A stretch of 64,000 nucleotides of DNA from Roseiarcus sp963753135 (GCA_963753135.1 CAVWBA010000001.1:806001-870000), one strand, 5' to 3'. Shown: positions 1-9,571, counted from the stretch's first letter. Notes: generated by a model from the sequence alone, not told the origin. Program-made: numbers and translations.

Positions 1-264
1 GCGAGCGTGCCCCAATGGCTCGCCGACCGTTTTGACGGCCTCGAGGACGATCCCGCGACGCGCCGCCTGGTCGCCGCGGCCGTTTGCGCCGAGCAGGTGA
101 TCGACCTCGTCGACCATGGGGTCAAGGAATTGCACTTCTACACGATGAACCGGGCCGATCTCGTGTTCGCGATCTGCCATCTGGTCGGTCTGCGCGCTGG
201 GCCGCCACGGGCCGCGCGCGCCGAACGCGAGGCGCCTCCGGTTGCCGCTGGAGCTGTGGCATAG
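1..264 (+). CDS. metF: methylenetetrahydrofolate reductase, C-terminal fragment
   Basis: The frame is open from the first base and ends with TAG at 262-264, so only the last 87 codons lie in the window. The fragment carries the C-terminal MetF signature: a decapitated LADRFDGLEDDP helix, then EQVIDLVDHGV and the FYTMNRADL segment that closes the TIM barrel near the FAD/folate site. MetF reduces 5,10-methylene-THF to 5-methyl-THF for methionine synthesis in the cytosol. The last 20 residues (Arg/Ala/Pro-rich) go beyond the usual end and look like a non-conserved tail. The family call rests on the C-terminal motif only. Confidence 0.85.
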   Translation, partial: ASVPQWLADRFDGLEDDPATRRLVAAAVCAEQVIDLVDHGVKELHFYTMNRADLVFAICHLVGLRAGPPRAARAEREAPPVAAGAVA

Positions 265-723
265 GTCCGGACGGGCTTGTCGAGGCATCTCCAGTGTTTG
301 CTGCCTTGAACCGCAGGCGGACGGAAAAGCCTCTTTTCTACAAGTTTTTGCCGCGCGGATAGTGGCGAAACGTCAGTTCGTCATTGAGACGGCGCGGCAT
401 GGATTGGCGAGTCGAGCCTGGTCGAGCCCGGCCATGACGATCGGGCCTGCGGCGCTCCCGGCAAGGGAGTCGTTCGACAGCTACGGCTAGAAGAGCAGAC
501 ATCTGAAAATCAGAACAAAAAATTCCTATTTCCGAAAGTATCGGCTATCATGTCGGATTGCGTCATAGCCGAGATTTTATGTCCCACCCTGACCCAACCC
601 CAACGCGAAGCGGCCGTCGTCCCGACGCGCCCAGGCTGGACGCCAAACGGCCTTGAAACCCGGCCAGATCGACCGGATTCACGGCCCGCGGCTTTGCGTT
701 CGAAACGGCGCGCGCGAAAAACG
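265..723. other. intergenic region with small palindromes
   Basis: No convincing gene is visible. It holds two short dyads: TCTGA-AAA-TCAGA at 502-514, and a perfect 8-bp inverted repeat TCGGCTAT (541-548) / ATAGCCGA (565-572) with a 16-nt loop. Neither is followed by a T run, so neither is a clear terminator for metF. Short open frames here have no ribosome-binding site and no recognisable product. Confidence 0.5.
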
Positions 724-728
724 GCGAA

Positions 729-900
729 GTAACTCCCAAGCGTCCCCGTCTTTTTTCGCGATCGCGAAGGGCTTCAGAGAGGCCACCGCGAGAACGAAAA
801 GTGAATCGTCGCGAAGCGAACGAACAAGAATCGGGCGCCGCATTGAGAGCGCTCCAAGCCCGATTCGCTCACCAGTCAAGAGCGGGTGCTTGGGAGTTGC
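729..900. repeat. 168-bp inverted-repeat element: candidate structured RNA or MITE
   Basis: AACTCCCAAGC (731-741) is perfectly repeated inverted at 888-898. As RNA the closing stem extends inward by G-U, U-G, C-G, C-G and outward by U-G and G-C, giving about 17 pairs around a 140-nt interior. Inside lie a second stem GAATCGGGC (828-836) / GCCCGATTC (858-866), the palindrome TTCGCGATCGCGAA (about 755-768) and a CGCGA/TCGCG pairing. The flanks GCGAAGT (724-730) and GCAAAGT (899-905) match at 6 of 7 positions and could be a decayed target duplication, which would favour a MITE. The orientation is unknown. Confidence 0.45.
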
Positions 901-1050
901 AAAGTTTCGCGAAAGCGCACTTAACATTATGAAATCATTGGCGTGCGTAAACTTGTGCGCGGGCAATTCGCTGCTTGTCCGAGCCGTCAAACCCAGGCGC
1001 CTGTGGCGGGCATTTTCCTTTCCTGGTTAACCAAACCTTTCGAAAGCCGG

Positions 1051-1098
1051 AACGCAGGGGGCGGCAGCGTTGACTCCCGTTTCTCTTTTTTGCACATT
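1051..1098 (+). promoter_or_regulatory. candidate luxI promoter with lux-box-like dyad
   Basis: TTGACT at 1070-1075 is followed after 17 nt by CACATT at 1093-1098 (a weak -10). A 21-bp dyad with arms AACGC (1051-1055) and GCGTT (1067-1071), plus a further matched G/C pair inside, overlaps the -35. Lux boxes are about 20-bp dyads centred near -42, so the position fits LuxR-type activation. A second, weaker dyad GAGGG (1166-1170) / CCCTC (1179-1183) lies close to the luxI start. This is pattern reading only. Confidence 0.3.
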
Positions 1099-1213
1099 GA
1101 ACAAACCAAGAACATTCTGCGGCGAGGTTCGGGCAGGGTTGTTGGGGGAAAATGCAGAACACGCAGAGGGTCCATCAGCCCTCGGTTTGCGGACTGCAAA
1201 AAGGAGCGGCGAG

Positions 1214-1853
1214 ATGTTGAAGCTTATCGAGGGGTCCTATGCGTCATTCTTTCCAAAGGAAATGGACGCCATGTTCCGCAATCGGGCGGAGACCTTTTCA
1301 GAGCGGCTCGGTTGGGAAGTCGTTGTCAAAAATGGTTACGAGCGAGACAGTTTCGACGATGCAAACCCCCTCTATCTGGTGTCGGTCGACCCAGATACTG
1401 AAGAATACTGGGGTTCCTTGAGGTTGTTGCCGACCACCGGCCCAAACATGTTGCGCGACGTCTTTCCGCAATTGCTCGACGGCGATTATATCGAGAGCGC
1501 CACGATCTGGGAGTGCTCGCGGATCTGCGCCGTCGCCGCCCCCGGCCAGCCGGAACGAAACGGCGAGTGGCGTCAACCACGTCTTGAACGAACTCATTTT
1601 GGGCATCGGTGAAGTTGCGGTCGCTGCCGGACTGACCCAAATCGCGGCCGTCTTCGACGCGAGAATCTTCCGCATCCTCAAAGCCGCCGGATGCAACCCT
1701 CAGATCATCGGAACCCCTCAACCGATCGGCGAAGTCATGTGCTACGCCGGCCTTTTCGACACCGGCGAAGGTCCGCTCAATGCCTTTCGCGCCGCGACAG
1801 GCATCGATGATTCCGTTCTCGCCCCGGGCGCCAAAGAGATTGCGTTCGCTTGA
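1214..1853 (+). pseudogene. luxI: acyl-homoserine-lactone synthase, LuxI family, one frameshift
   Basis: The start ATG at 1214 follows AAGGAG (1201-1206). The residues that define LuxI synthases fall at canonical numbers: R24, F28, W34, D45, D48, R70, E100 and R103, followed by the ECSRICA segment. The first frame then runs into nonsense. A shift of one base at about 1550-1570 restores SGVNHVLNELILGIGEVAVA and the C-terminal half to the TGA at 1851-1853. The corrected length of 213 residues is normal for the family, which makes an N-acyl-HSL signal from SAM and an acyl donor. As written the gene gives a truncated protein lacking the acyl-chain pocket. It is either a genuine null allele or a one-base sequencing insertion. 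Confidence 0.85.
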
Positions 1854-2079
1854 CGCCCAAGCGCGATCCGATTGAACATTCCTCCGCCAACAGGCCCGAG
1901 GAAAGAAGGGAACGTCGGATCCGCTTCGCAACCAGTAAGTAGTAAAAGCAGCACAATTTCGCGTTCGCAAGTGTTTCGAGTCGTGATATTGACTATGTTC
2001 TCGTTTTGTTGTCTACAGTTTTGTCGCTTGTCATTCTTTCCTTACGTCATCAAACTGCCCTTTGACGGCGGAGTCAAGT

Positions 2080-2316
2080 ATGGGGGGCGGAGTGACCAAG
2101 AAGTCGAAAAAAAGCGCACCCGCGCTTATAGATACAAAACGGCCTATTGGTGAATTGAATCTATCTGCCTGTGAAGCTCGTAGGCTATATGGCATTTGCG
2201 TTGAGCTTCTTGAACTGTGCAGCCATGTCTCTGGTCGAATAGATCCTCAGGCCGGTTGGATGGTCGCTCACGCTCGGGATGAAGTCATGCTGGGGATCTT
2301 CGATGTTAAGCCTTAG
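2080..2316 (+). CDS. small conserved-looking protein coupled to luxR, function unknown
   Basis: This 78-codon frame starts at ATG 2080 with GGAG six bases upstream; a TTG at 2062 is an alternative. The N terminus is basic (TKKSKK), followed by an amphipathic helical segment (ELNLSACEARRLYGICVELL) and a compact C terminus. I do not recognise the family. It ends inside luxR: the luxR ATG at 2303 lies before its stop at 2314-2316, so the two are probably translationally coupled. TraM-type antiactivators of LuxR proteins are about this size and are encoded next to them, and an RPIG-like segment is faintly reminiscent, but I cannot support homology. Coding is supported by the start site and overlap. 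Confidence 0.6.
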   Translation: MGGGVTKKSKKSAPALIDTKRPIGELNLSACEARRLYGICVELLELCSHVSGRIDPQAGWMVAHARDEVMLGIFDVKP

Positions 2317-3073
2317 CAAAACGCTGGATACGGCCATCAGCATTGAATCGGCCACTGCGCGGCTGACCGAGACGATTCTCGGCAATAACGACCATGACCT
2401 CGCGGAAACTCTGAGGAGCATTGCTTCTGATATCGGGCTCGCTCACATCTCCTATGTGCGCTTGTCGCCGGACAAGAGCCCCGATATGTGCCTGTTGGTC
2501 GCGGTCGTTACCTATTCCCGACTGTGGCAGCACCGGTATTTCGTAAAAAAATACATGTCCAGCGACCCGGTGATTTTTTACGGGCGTGAGTCCGATCAAC
2601 CCTTCGATTGGTCCAGTCTGCCCGTCGACGATCCTGGGACGAAGGCTTTCTTCACCGACGCCTTGAACCATAGCGTAGGCCGGAACGGCTTGACGATTCC
2701 CTTGCGCAATCGGAAAGGCGTATGCGCGCTGGTTTCGTTCACCAGCGATCTGCCAACGGACGAGTGGGACTCCTACAAGACGGCCAATATGGCGAAGCTT
2801 AAACTGCTGTCCGTTCTTATTGATTCCGCTTCGCACATCAATTTCAAATTGCCCGCCTTTCCGATCCATTTGTCCAATCGGGAAGAGCAATGTCTGCTTT
2901 GGGCCGCGCGCGGCAAGACCTATCAGGAGATCGCAGAGATCCTGGGCCTGGCGTTTGGCAGCGTGAAGACGCATCTCGATGCGGCGCGCCACAAATTGCA
3001 CTGCATGAATCTGACTCACGCGGCCGCGGTCGCTTTCGCCACTGGCGTCATTCCGGCCCAGGCGCTGAAATAG
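2303..3073 (+). CDS. luxR: LuxR-family quorum-sensing transcriptional regulator
   Basis: The chosen ATG at 2303 has GGGGA six bases upstream and gives 256 residues. Residues 20-170 form the autoinducer-binding domain, and the six positions conserved in AHL receptors are present: W75, Y79, D88-P89, W103 and a Gly at 126-129. Residues 190-250 are a GerE/LuxR helix-turn-helix (LSNREEQCLLWAARGKT, then the QEIAEILGL and VKTHL helices). The protein should bind an acyl-HSL and DNA. It lies downstream of luxI on the same strand, with a small gene in between that overlaps its start. If luxI is truly broken, this receptor is functionally a solo that listens to other cells. Confidence 0.92.
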   Translation: MLSLSKTLDTAISIESATARLTETILGNNDHDLAETLRSIASDIGLAHISYVRLSPDKSPDMCLLVAVVTYSRLWQHRYFVKKYMSSDPVIFYGRESDQPFDWSSLPVDDPGTKAFFTDALNHSVGRNGLTIPLRNRKGVCALVSFTSDLPTDEWDSYKTANMAKLKLLSVLIDSASHINFKLPAFPIHLSNREEQCLLWAARGKTYQEIAEILGLAFGSVKTHLDAARHKLHCMNLTHAAAVAFATGVIPAQALK

Positions 3074-3115
3074 GCGGCGGGGGAACCCAAGGGCGTTCGC
3101 GGGACATTGCTGCGG

Positions 3116-4222
3116 TCACACACGCGCGATGACGGCGACCGGGCCGCCGCCCGCCGGTCCCTGGTGCTCGGCGCCGCCGGAGACATAGACGGCGCCGGTT
3201 CCTGCGACGCCGCCGATCAATCCGCCGACCGCCGCGCGGGCGTGGCGCGTGGCGTTGATGTCCGAATCGTCGAGCATCGTATGGCGGAGCCCGCGTATGG
3301 CGCCGTCGGGCGAGGCTTCGGCCTTGGCGAAGATGTTGATCAGCTGGCCTTGCGATCGCGCGTCGAACGCGTTCAAGCCGACGCTCTCGATCGCCTGCAC
3401 CACAGCCGGCAGATCGACCGCGTCCCGCATCACGGCGTGGCCGATTCTGAACGGGCTCGACGAGAACCGCGAGTTCCCAATCAGAATGACGACATTATGC
3501 ATGAGCTCGATGCCAGCCGAGCACGAGGCGACGGATGAATAGAGCGTCCAGTCCTTCAGCACATGGCTTTCGCCGGCCTCGGCGCCGATCTCGCCCAAAG
3601 CCTTGGCGACGCCGATGGCCGAAGCGCCGCGCGAATAGCCCATCGACGCATAGCCGCTCGCCGTGACCGTCGTCTTGCCGCGCTGGGCCGCCTCCTTGAC
3701 TCGCTCGCTGGTCAGAAGCGGGCATTTGATCTGGACGAAATGCACATCGGTGACGCCGTCGATGCGTGCGTCGCGCATCGCCGCCTCGACAGCCTTGGTC
3801 GTTTCTTCGATCTGCCCGTCACGGCCGATCTCCTCCGGCAGAAAGTCCCTTGTATGCGCGATGCCGACGCTCAATCGCTTCTCGTCGCGGTTCCCATCGA
3901 CGCCCTCGGGACCCGGACTTCGCGAGAACACGGTTATGTGTGGCGACAGCACCCCCTCCGTGCCGCCCGACATGACGAACGCGATTTTCGCCTCGACCTC
4001 GCGGGGAGCGAGCTTGAGGTGCGAAGAGAGCGCGTTACACAATGCGGCGACGGCGTATTCGCGGGTGAAGTCGTTCACCCCGCCATTGCCTTCGGTCTTG
4101 CCCAGCACTGCAAGAATAGCGGAAGGCTCGAGCGCGCCGCTGTCGATGAGAGCCATGAGCCCGGAAACGTCTCCGGGTCCGTGGGTCGGAATGCGGATCA
4201 CATCGAACGAATTGGACTGCAT
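3116..4222 (-). CDS. cyanuric acid amidohydrolase / ring-opening amidohydrolase (AtzD/TrzD/barbiturase family)
   Basis: ATG at 4222 follows a GGGGAGGGGG purine tract, giving 368 residues, the usual family length. The protein shows the family's threefold repeat with one Lys-Ser pair per unit: K42/S85 (GKTEGNG, SGGTEG), K166/S233 (VQIKCP, SSVAS) and K300/S348 (IFAKAEASP, SGGAEHQGP). The first and second pair fall on AtzD numbering. The family opens cyanuric acid or barbiturate rings; cyanuric acid gives carboxybiuret, which decarboxylates to biuret. No biuret or allophanate hydrolase lies nearby, so the physiological substrate is open. It is convergent with luxR, 42 bases apart. Confidence 0.88.
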   Translation of the reverse strand: MQSNSFDVIRIPTHGPGDVSGLMALIDSGALEPSAILAVLGKTEGNGGVNDFTREYAVAALCNALSSHLKLAPREVEAKIAFVMSGGTEGVLSPHITVFSRSPGPEGVDGNRDEKRLSVGIAHTRDFLPEEIGRDGQIEETTKAVEAAMRDARIDGVTDVHFVQIKCPLLTSERVKEAAQRGKTTVTASGYASMGYSRGASAIGVAKALGEIGAEAGESHVLKDWTLYSSVASCSAGIELMHNVVILIGNSRFSSSPFRIGHAVMRDAVDLPAVVQAIESVGLNAFDARSQGQLINIFAKAEASPDGAIRGLRHTMLDDSDINATRHARAAVGGLIGGVAGTGAVYVSGGAEHQGPAGGGPVAVIARV

Positions 4223-4332
4223 GCCCCCTCCCCGTGGTCTGTGCGAGCACAATCAAGTTCCGTTCCACTCCGTCTCCCTGCCGCGGGGATTTCGCGCTTG
4301 ACCGTCGCGCGCCTTTAGGCCCGGATGAGCCA

Positions 4333-5193
4333 ATGACTGTGAAGCTTCCCGTGGACCGGCGTCAGTTCGTCATCGGCGCGGCCGCCGGGGTCGCGGCGCT
4401 TGCCGCCCGCCCCGCGCTGGCCAATGTGCCTAGCGCTTACGACTCGAGCGCCTCGCCGCCGCGGCAAAGCCGGGGCGCCTTCGTCGAATGGATGGTGAAG
4501 AACCGCAGCGAGGACCCGAAATTCCTGGGCCAGCGCTGGGACCGCCTGCAGCAATTGATCGCCCATCACGACATCTGGGACGAAGCCGATATCCGCGCCT
4601 TCCTCCTCACGCCGCGTGAGGAGTTCGTGACCGCGGAGAACCTCGACCGCGCTTACGAATGGCATCATCTCAACATCGGCTTCGGCGTCACCATCACCGG
4701 CCCACATACGGTCGCGCGGATGACCAACACGTTGGCGATCAAGCACAGCGACAAGGTGCTGGAGATCGGCACCGGGTCGGGCTACCAGTCCGCCTATCTT
4801 TCGAATCTCACTCCGAATGTATGGTCGATCGAGATCATCCCCGCCCTGGCGAAGCGCACGCGGGCGCTCTACGACAGTCTGATCGCGCGCGGCTATAGCG
4901 AGTATCGCGCCATCCGCACCCGTAACGCCGACGGCTATTACGGCTGGGAGGAGAAGGCGCCGTTTGACAAGATCATCGTCACCTGCGGCATCGATCACAT
5001 CCCGCCGCCGCTCCTGCAGCAGCTCGTTCCGGACGGAATCATGGTCATTCCCGTGGGTCCGCCCGGCGCGCAGCATGTGCTGAAGGCGGTCAAGCGGGCA
5101 TCGCCGGACGGCCAGATGTCAGTTGCGCGCTCCGACATCTATGGCGGCGCGATCATTCCCTTCGTGCCGTTCACCGGGTCACACCAGTCGTAA
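4333..5193 (+). CDS. pcm: protein-L-isoaspartate O-methyltransferase, Tat-exported
   Basis: The chosen ATG at 4333 starts directly with a Tat-type leader: Arg9-Arg10 in DRRQFVIGAAAG, a hydrophobic stretch and an ALA cleavage site at about residue 30. The mature part has SAM-binding motif I (LEIGTGSGYQ, residues 144-152) and the PCMT post-motif KIIVTCGIDHIPPPLLQQL. The enzyme methylates isoaspartyl residues to start repair of damaged proteins. Most Pcm are cytosolic and about 210 residues; this one is 286 residues and predicted periplasmic. It diverges from the amidohydrolase with about 110 bases between starts. Confidence 0.88.
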   Translation: MTVKLPVDRRQFVIGAAAGVAALAARPALANVPSAYDSSASPPRQSRGAFVEWMVKNRSEDPKFLGQRWDRLQQLIAHHDIWDEADIRAFLLTPREEFVTAENLDRAYEWHHLNIGFGVTITGPHTVARMTNTLAIKHSDKVLEIGTGSGYQSAYLSNLTPNVWSIEIIPALAKRTRALYDSLIARGYSEYRAIRTRNADGYYGWEEKAPFDKIIVTCGIDHIPPPLLQQLVPDGIMVIPVGPPGAQHVLKAVKRASPDGQMSVARSDIYGGAIIPFVPFTGSHQS

Positions 5194-5212
5194 GGTTGGC
5201 GCGAGCCTCTTG

Positions 5213-6214
5213 TCAGCTTGAGCCGATCAGGATTCCCGCCGCCAGCACCAAAGCGCCGCCGATCATCACCTTGGCGGCCGCCGAGAGCGGCGGGGTCTCC
5301 ATGTATCGCCACTGAATCCAGGCGATGGTGATCAATTCGATGACGACCACGATGAATGCGATGACCGTCGCGGTGTAGAAATACGGGATCAGGAACGGGA
5401 GGGTATGGCCGATGCCGCCCGCGGTCGTCATGAGCCCGCAGACGAGGCCGCGCAGCAGCGGCGCGCCGCGCCCCGACAGCTTGCCGTCGTCCGACAGCGC
5501 CTCGGCGAAGCCCATCGAAATTCCGGCCCCGATCGATGCCGCGAGCCCGACCAGAAATGCGTTCCAAGGATTATGGGTCGCGAAAGCCGCAGCGAACACC
5601 GGCGCAAGTGTCGACACCGACCCGTCCATCAGGCCGACAAGGCCAGGCTGGATGATTTGCAGCACGAACCGCCGGCGCTCGTTCTCCGCTTCGTCGTGCC
5701 GGACGGAGTCGGTCAGCACCTGATGCTCGAGGCCGGTGGCGAGCTGGTCGTGCTTGTCCTCGGCCTCGGCGAGGTCGCCGAGCAGCTTGCGGATCGACGC
5801 GTCGGTCGTGCGCGTCAAAGCCTGACGGTAGAAGCGCGCCGCGGCGCGCTCCATGTCGTGAGTGTGCTCGCGCGCTGCTTCGAGGCCGAGCGGCTTCATC
5901 TGCCAAACCGGTTTCTGCGGAATATAGCCGCGGATGTCCTGGCGCCGCACCAGCGGGATGTGCTCGCCGAATTTCGACACGAACAAATCGATGAGCCAGC
6001 GGCGGTGTGTGTTCTCCTCCGCAGCCATTTCGTCGAATACTTTGGCGGTCGCGGGGTAATCCTCGTGCAGGCCGTCGGAGAAATCGGCGTAAATGCGCGC
6101 GTCCTCTTCCTCGTTGCTGATGGCGAGGGCCAGAATCTCGCGCTCCGATAGATCGTCGAAATTGCGCATGGATCGCGTCTCGGAAATCCCCGTCTGGCCG
6201 CGGCCCCGCGACAT
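5213..6214 (-). CDS. mbfA: membrane-bound ferritin MbfA, rubrerythrin-VIT1 fusion (iron exporter)
   Basis: Residues 25-165 are a ferritin-like/rubrerythrin domain with the paired iron-ligand helices (ISNEEEDARIY, MAAEENTHRRWL, DMERAAARFY, AEAEDKHDQL). Residues 180-333 form the membrane VIT1-type domain (LVGLMDGSVSTLAPVFAAAF, then four further hydrophobic spans). The family exports iron in rhizobia and protects against iron and peroxide stress. The ATG at 6214 has AGGAAG upstream and is used here; an internal ATG at 6169 also precedes the conserved region. It is convergent with pcm, 19 bases apart. Confidence 0.9.
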   Translation of the reverse strand: MSRGRGQTGISETRSMRNFDDLSEREILALAISNEEEDARIYADFSDGLHEDYPATAKVFDEMAAEENTHRRWLIDLFVSKFGEHIPLVRRQDIRGYIPQKPVWQMKPLGLEAAREHTHDMERAAARFYRQALTRTTDASIRKLLGDLAEAEDKHDQLATGLEHQVLTDSVRHDEAENERRRFVLQIIQPGLVGLMDGSVSTLAPVFAAAFATHNPWNAFLVGLAASIGAGISMGFAEALSDDGKLSGRGAPLLRGLVCGLMTTAGGIGHTLPFLIPYFYTATVIAFIVVVIELITIAWIQWRYMETPPLSAAAKVMIGGALVLAAGILIGSS

Positions 6215-6230
6215 CGCTTCCTGACGCGCC

Positions 6231-6260
6231 GTTCTAGGGTTCGGCTGTCGCTCGGGTCAA
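6231..6260 (-). promoter_or_regulatory. candidate mbfA promoter
   Basis: On the minus strand TTGACC (6260-6255) is followed after 18 nt by TAGAAC (6236-6231). Transcription would begin about 10 bases before the ATG at 6214. GAAC repeats flank the -10 (GAACCCTAGAAC), a plausible place for iron control; mbfA genes are known Irr targets, but no clear Irr box is seen. Confidence 0.35.
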
Positions 6261-6323
6261 GGCGCAGCTCGAAATCCGCGAGCGCCTTGAACGGCGGGCC
6301 GAATCCGCTTCGTCGCTCAACGA

Positions 6324-6683
6324 TCAGTCGCTCTCGCCTTGGGCCGATCTCTGCCCCCTTCTGATCTCGCCCAGGTCTCGTTCAAGGAAATAATTGAGGA
6401 AGGTGCGGATGGCGGCGATCGCCGCGAGGCGCGCGACCTCGTCCCAGCTCGTGGTGATCGCGGTCTCCAAAACGTCGGCGGCGAGCTGGAAGGTGAGGCC
6501 GGCGACGAGCCAGCGGCCAAGGCGCAGCCAGACATCGCGCTCGTGGTGGCCGTCAGACGACGCGAACATCGTCCACAAGCCCCGGAAGAAGGCCTCGACC
6601 GCTCCGACGACGATGAGGATCAGCGCCAGCCAGTCGATGGCGTCGACGGCGAGGTTGGTCGCGAGGATCAGCCAGTCTTTCAC
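6324..6683 (-). CDS. DUF1622 family membrane protein
   Basis: The protein has 119 residues. An N-terminal hydrophobic span (NLAVDAIDWLALILIVVGAVEAFF) is followed by RLGRWLVAGLTFQLAADVLETAI, which is the DUF1622 signature, and a cytosolic-looking tail IAAIRTFLNYFLERDLGEI that is also family-typical. The biochemical function is unknown; members are small inner-membrane proteins. It starts at ATG 6683 and stands alone between mbfA and the sulfatase locus, on the same strand as both. Confidence 0.85.
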   Translation of the reverse strand: MKDWLILATNLAVDAIDWLALILIVVGAVEAFFRGLWTMFASSDGHHERDVWLRLGRWLVAGLTFQLAADVLETAITTSWDEVARLAAIAAIRTFLNYFLERDLGEIRRGQRSAQGESD

Positions 6684-6888
6684 CGCGCCGCCTTCATGCG
6701 TCGACGATTTCGGTTGGTCTCCACGAGACCTGGAAGGCGTCTAGCTTCTGGCGCGTCGCCGGGGCATTAGCGAGTCCGTTTTGAGCAATTCCAACGGGTT
6801 GCGGCGCGATTAGCGAGTCACCTCCCGGCTCCGGTGTCATCCTAAGTTATACATTTTATCTATGTTTATTAGCGGAAGTTTTCCGGTA

Positions 6889-6915
6889 GGTCGGGGCGGA
6901 CTAGACGCCCCGACC
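6889..6915 (-). terminator. terminator-like hairpin after the arylsulfatase gene
   Basis: GGTCGGGGCG (6889-6898) pairs with CGCCCCGACC (6906-6915) around a 7-base loop. It sits 15 bases past the sulfatase stop on the minus strand. No T run follows, so termination efficiency is uncertain. The core CGGACTAGACGCCC recurs in the hairpin at 55316-55338. Confidence 0.5.
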
Positions 6916-6929
6916 GTGATTCAATCCCG

Positions 6930-8474
<1,545 letters not shown>

Positions 8475-8576
8475 ATCCCTCTCCTATGATTAATTTGAAT
8501 TTCACCGGGCGATTTGATCTCGGCGCGCTCACCGAAACCAAGAAAACAAGCATTCAAGTTTGAGCTGCGCGCCTCC

Positions 8577-9026
8577 CTATTCGAACGGGCCGATATGAAA
8601 CACCATGCTCATAACCGCAGCCACGCCGATCAAGAGAAGAACGAGCGCCGTAACCAGAGTGAAGGACACCGGAAAGATGGTCTGGCCATGAAGGAGTCCC
8701 TCCTCCCGCATCGACTCTCGCAAGTGCCGCAGCCCCAGCATGAATTGCACGTGGTAGATGATGCCGATAACGAGCATCACGATGCCCAATCCCACCAGGG
8801 CGAGGCCGAAGTTACGCGGCGCCGCGGCTTTGGTGATGATGTTCTGATCGCGCAGCTTCTGGAACACCTGCGCAATGGTGAAGCCGAAGCCAATCAGCGA
8901 CAGCGACGTGCGAATCACCGACATCAGCGTCCGGTCGGCGCTCATGCGCGTGCGCTGAAACGACATGCCCGTGCGCCGCGCCGCGAGCTCGGTGTTGGTG
9001 TCGAACTTGAGATCGGGGCTCGCCAT
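8577..9026 (-). CDS. DUF202 family membrane protein
   Basis: The protein has 149 residues. The RTGMSFQRTRMSADRTLMSVIRTSLSLIGFGF block is the DUF202/YidH signature, followed by a second span (FGLALVGLGIVMLVIGIIYHVQF) and a third (FTLVTALVLLLIGVAAVMSMVF). The function of the family is not established. It lies 102 bases upstream of the arylsulfatase on the same strand and 20 bases downstream of the next membrane protein, so the three may share a transcript. Confidence 0.85.
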   Translation of the reverse strand: MASPDLKFDTNTELAARRTGMSFQRTRMSADRTLMSVIRTSLSLIGFGFTIAQVFQKLRDQNIITKAAAPRNFGLALVGLGIVMLVIGIIYHVQFMLGLRHLRESMREEGLLHGQTIFPVSFTLVTALVLLLIGVAAVMSMVFHIGPFE

Positions 9027-9046
9027 CGTTTTCTCTGCGGCCTAGC

Positions 9047-9571
9047 TCAACCAGCTGCCCGCCGGGCGACCCAATAATGGGCGATGCGCTCAAAGGGGCC
9101 GCGCAGCAGCAAATAAGGGATAAACGCCAGGAGAATCGCTATAACTGCGGACTGGGCTGGGTAGAACGTGTCCAGCTCCTTCCATTGGTAGATGATATCC
9201 ATGACGACCCCAAGAATCAGGATGCGCGCCGTCGCGACGATGCCCTCCCATAGACGCCCGCTCCGCCCCTCGGAGTCCCGCACGCCATGGATCAAGGCCC
9301 AAATATAGGGCCTGCGTCCAAGTCGCGCGTCGTGGAACCCGTCGCGAAGCGCCGCGATGATCGCCATCGCCGGTTGCAAGATAAAGCGAAAGGTCATCGG
9401 GCCGCCGGGCCGATCAAGAATGTCGGTCCAGAGACGGCCGAGACTTTCTTCAGTAACCCCATACCAGGCCACCCCGAGAGCGAAGAGGCCAAGCACGAGC
9501 AAGCTTGCGACCTGCGCCTGAAGGACCTGGGTTTTTGACGGCGCGTCAGTCAAAATGCGAGCGCTCTGCAT
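9047..9571 (-). CDS. membrane protein of unknown function in the sulfatase locus
   Basis: The protein has 174 residues. Three hydrophobic spans are visible: VASLLVLGLFALGVAWYGV (about 22-40), ATARILILGVVMDIIYQW (about 112-130) and SAVIAILLAFIPYLLLRGPF (about 142-160). I do not recognise a named family. It ends 20 bases before the DUF202 gene and is probably co-transcribed with it and the arylsulfatase. The start is ATG 9571. Its role may be in the membrane side of the sulfatase module, but this is only inferred from position. Confidence 0.7.
   Translation of the reverse strand: MQSARILTDAPSKTQVLQAQVASLLVLGLFALGVAWYGVTEESLGRLWTDILDRPGGPMTFRFILQPAMAIIAALRDGFHDARLGRRPYIWALIHGVRDSEGRSGRLWEGIVATARILILGVVMDIIYQWKELDTFYPAQSAVIAILLAFIPYLLLRGPFERIAHYWVARRAAG

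Noticed and set aside
679..990. Minus-strand open frame in the metF-luxI gap
   Set aside because: It runs through the inverted-repeat element and has no RBS or homologous segment.
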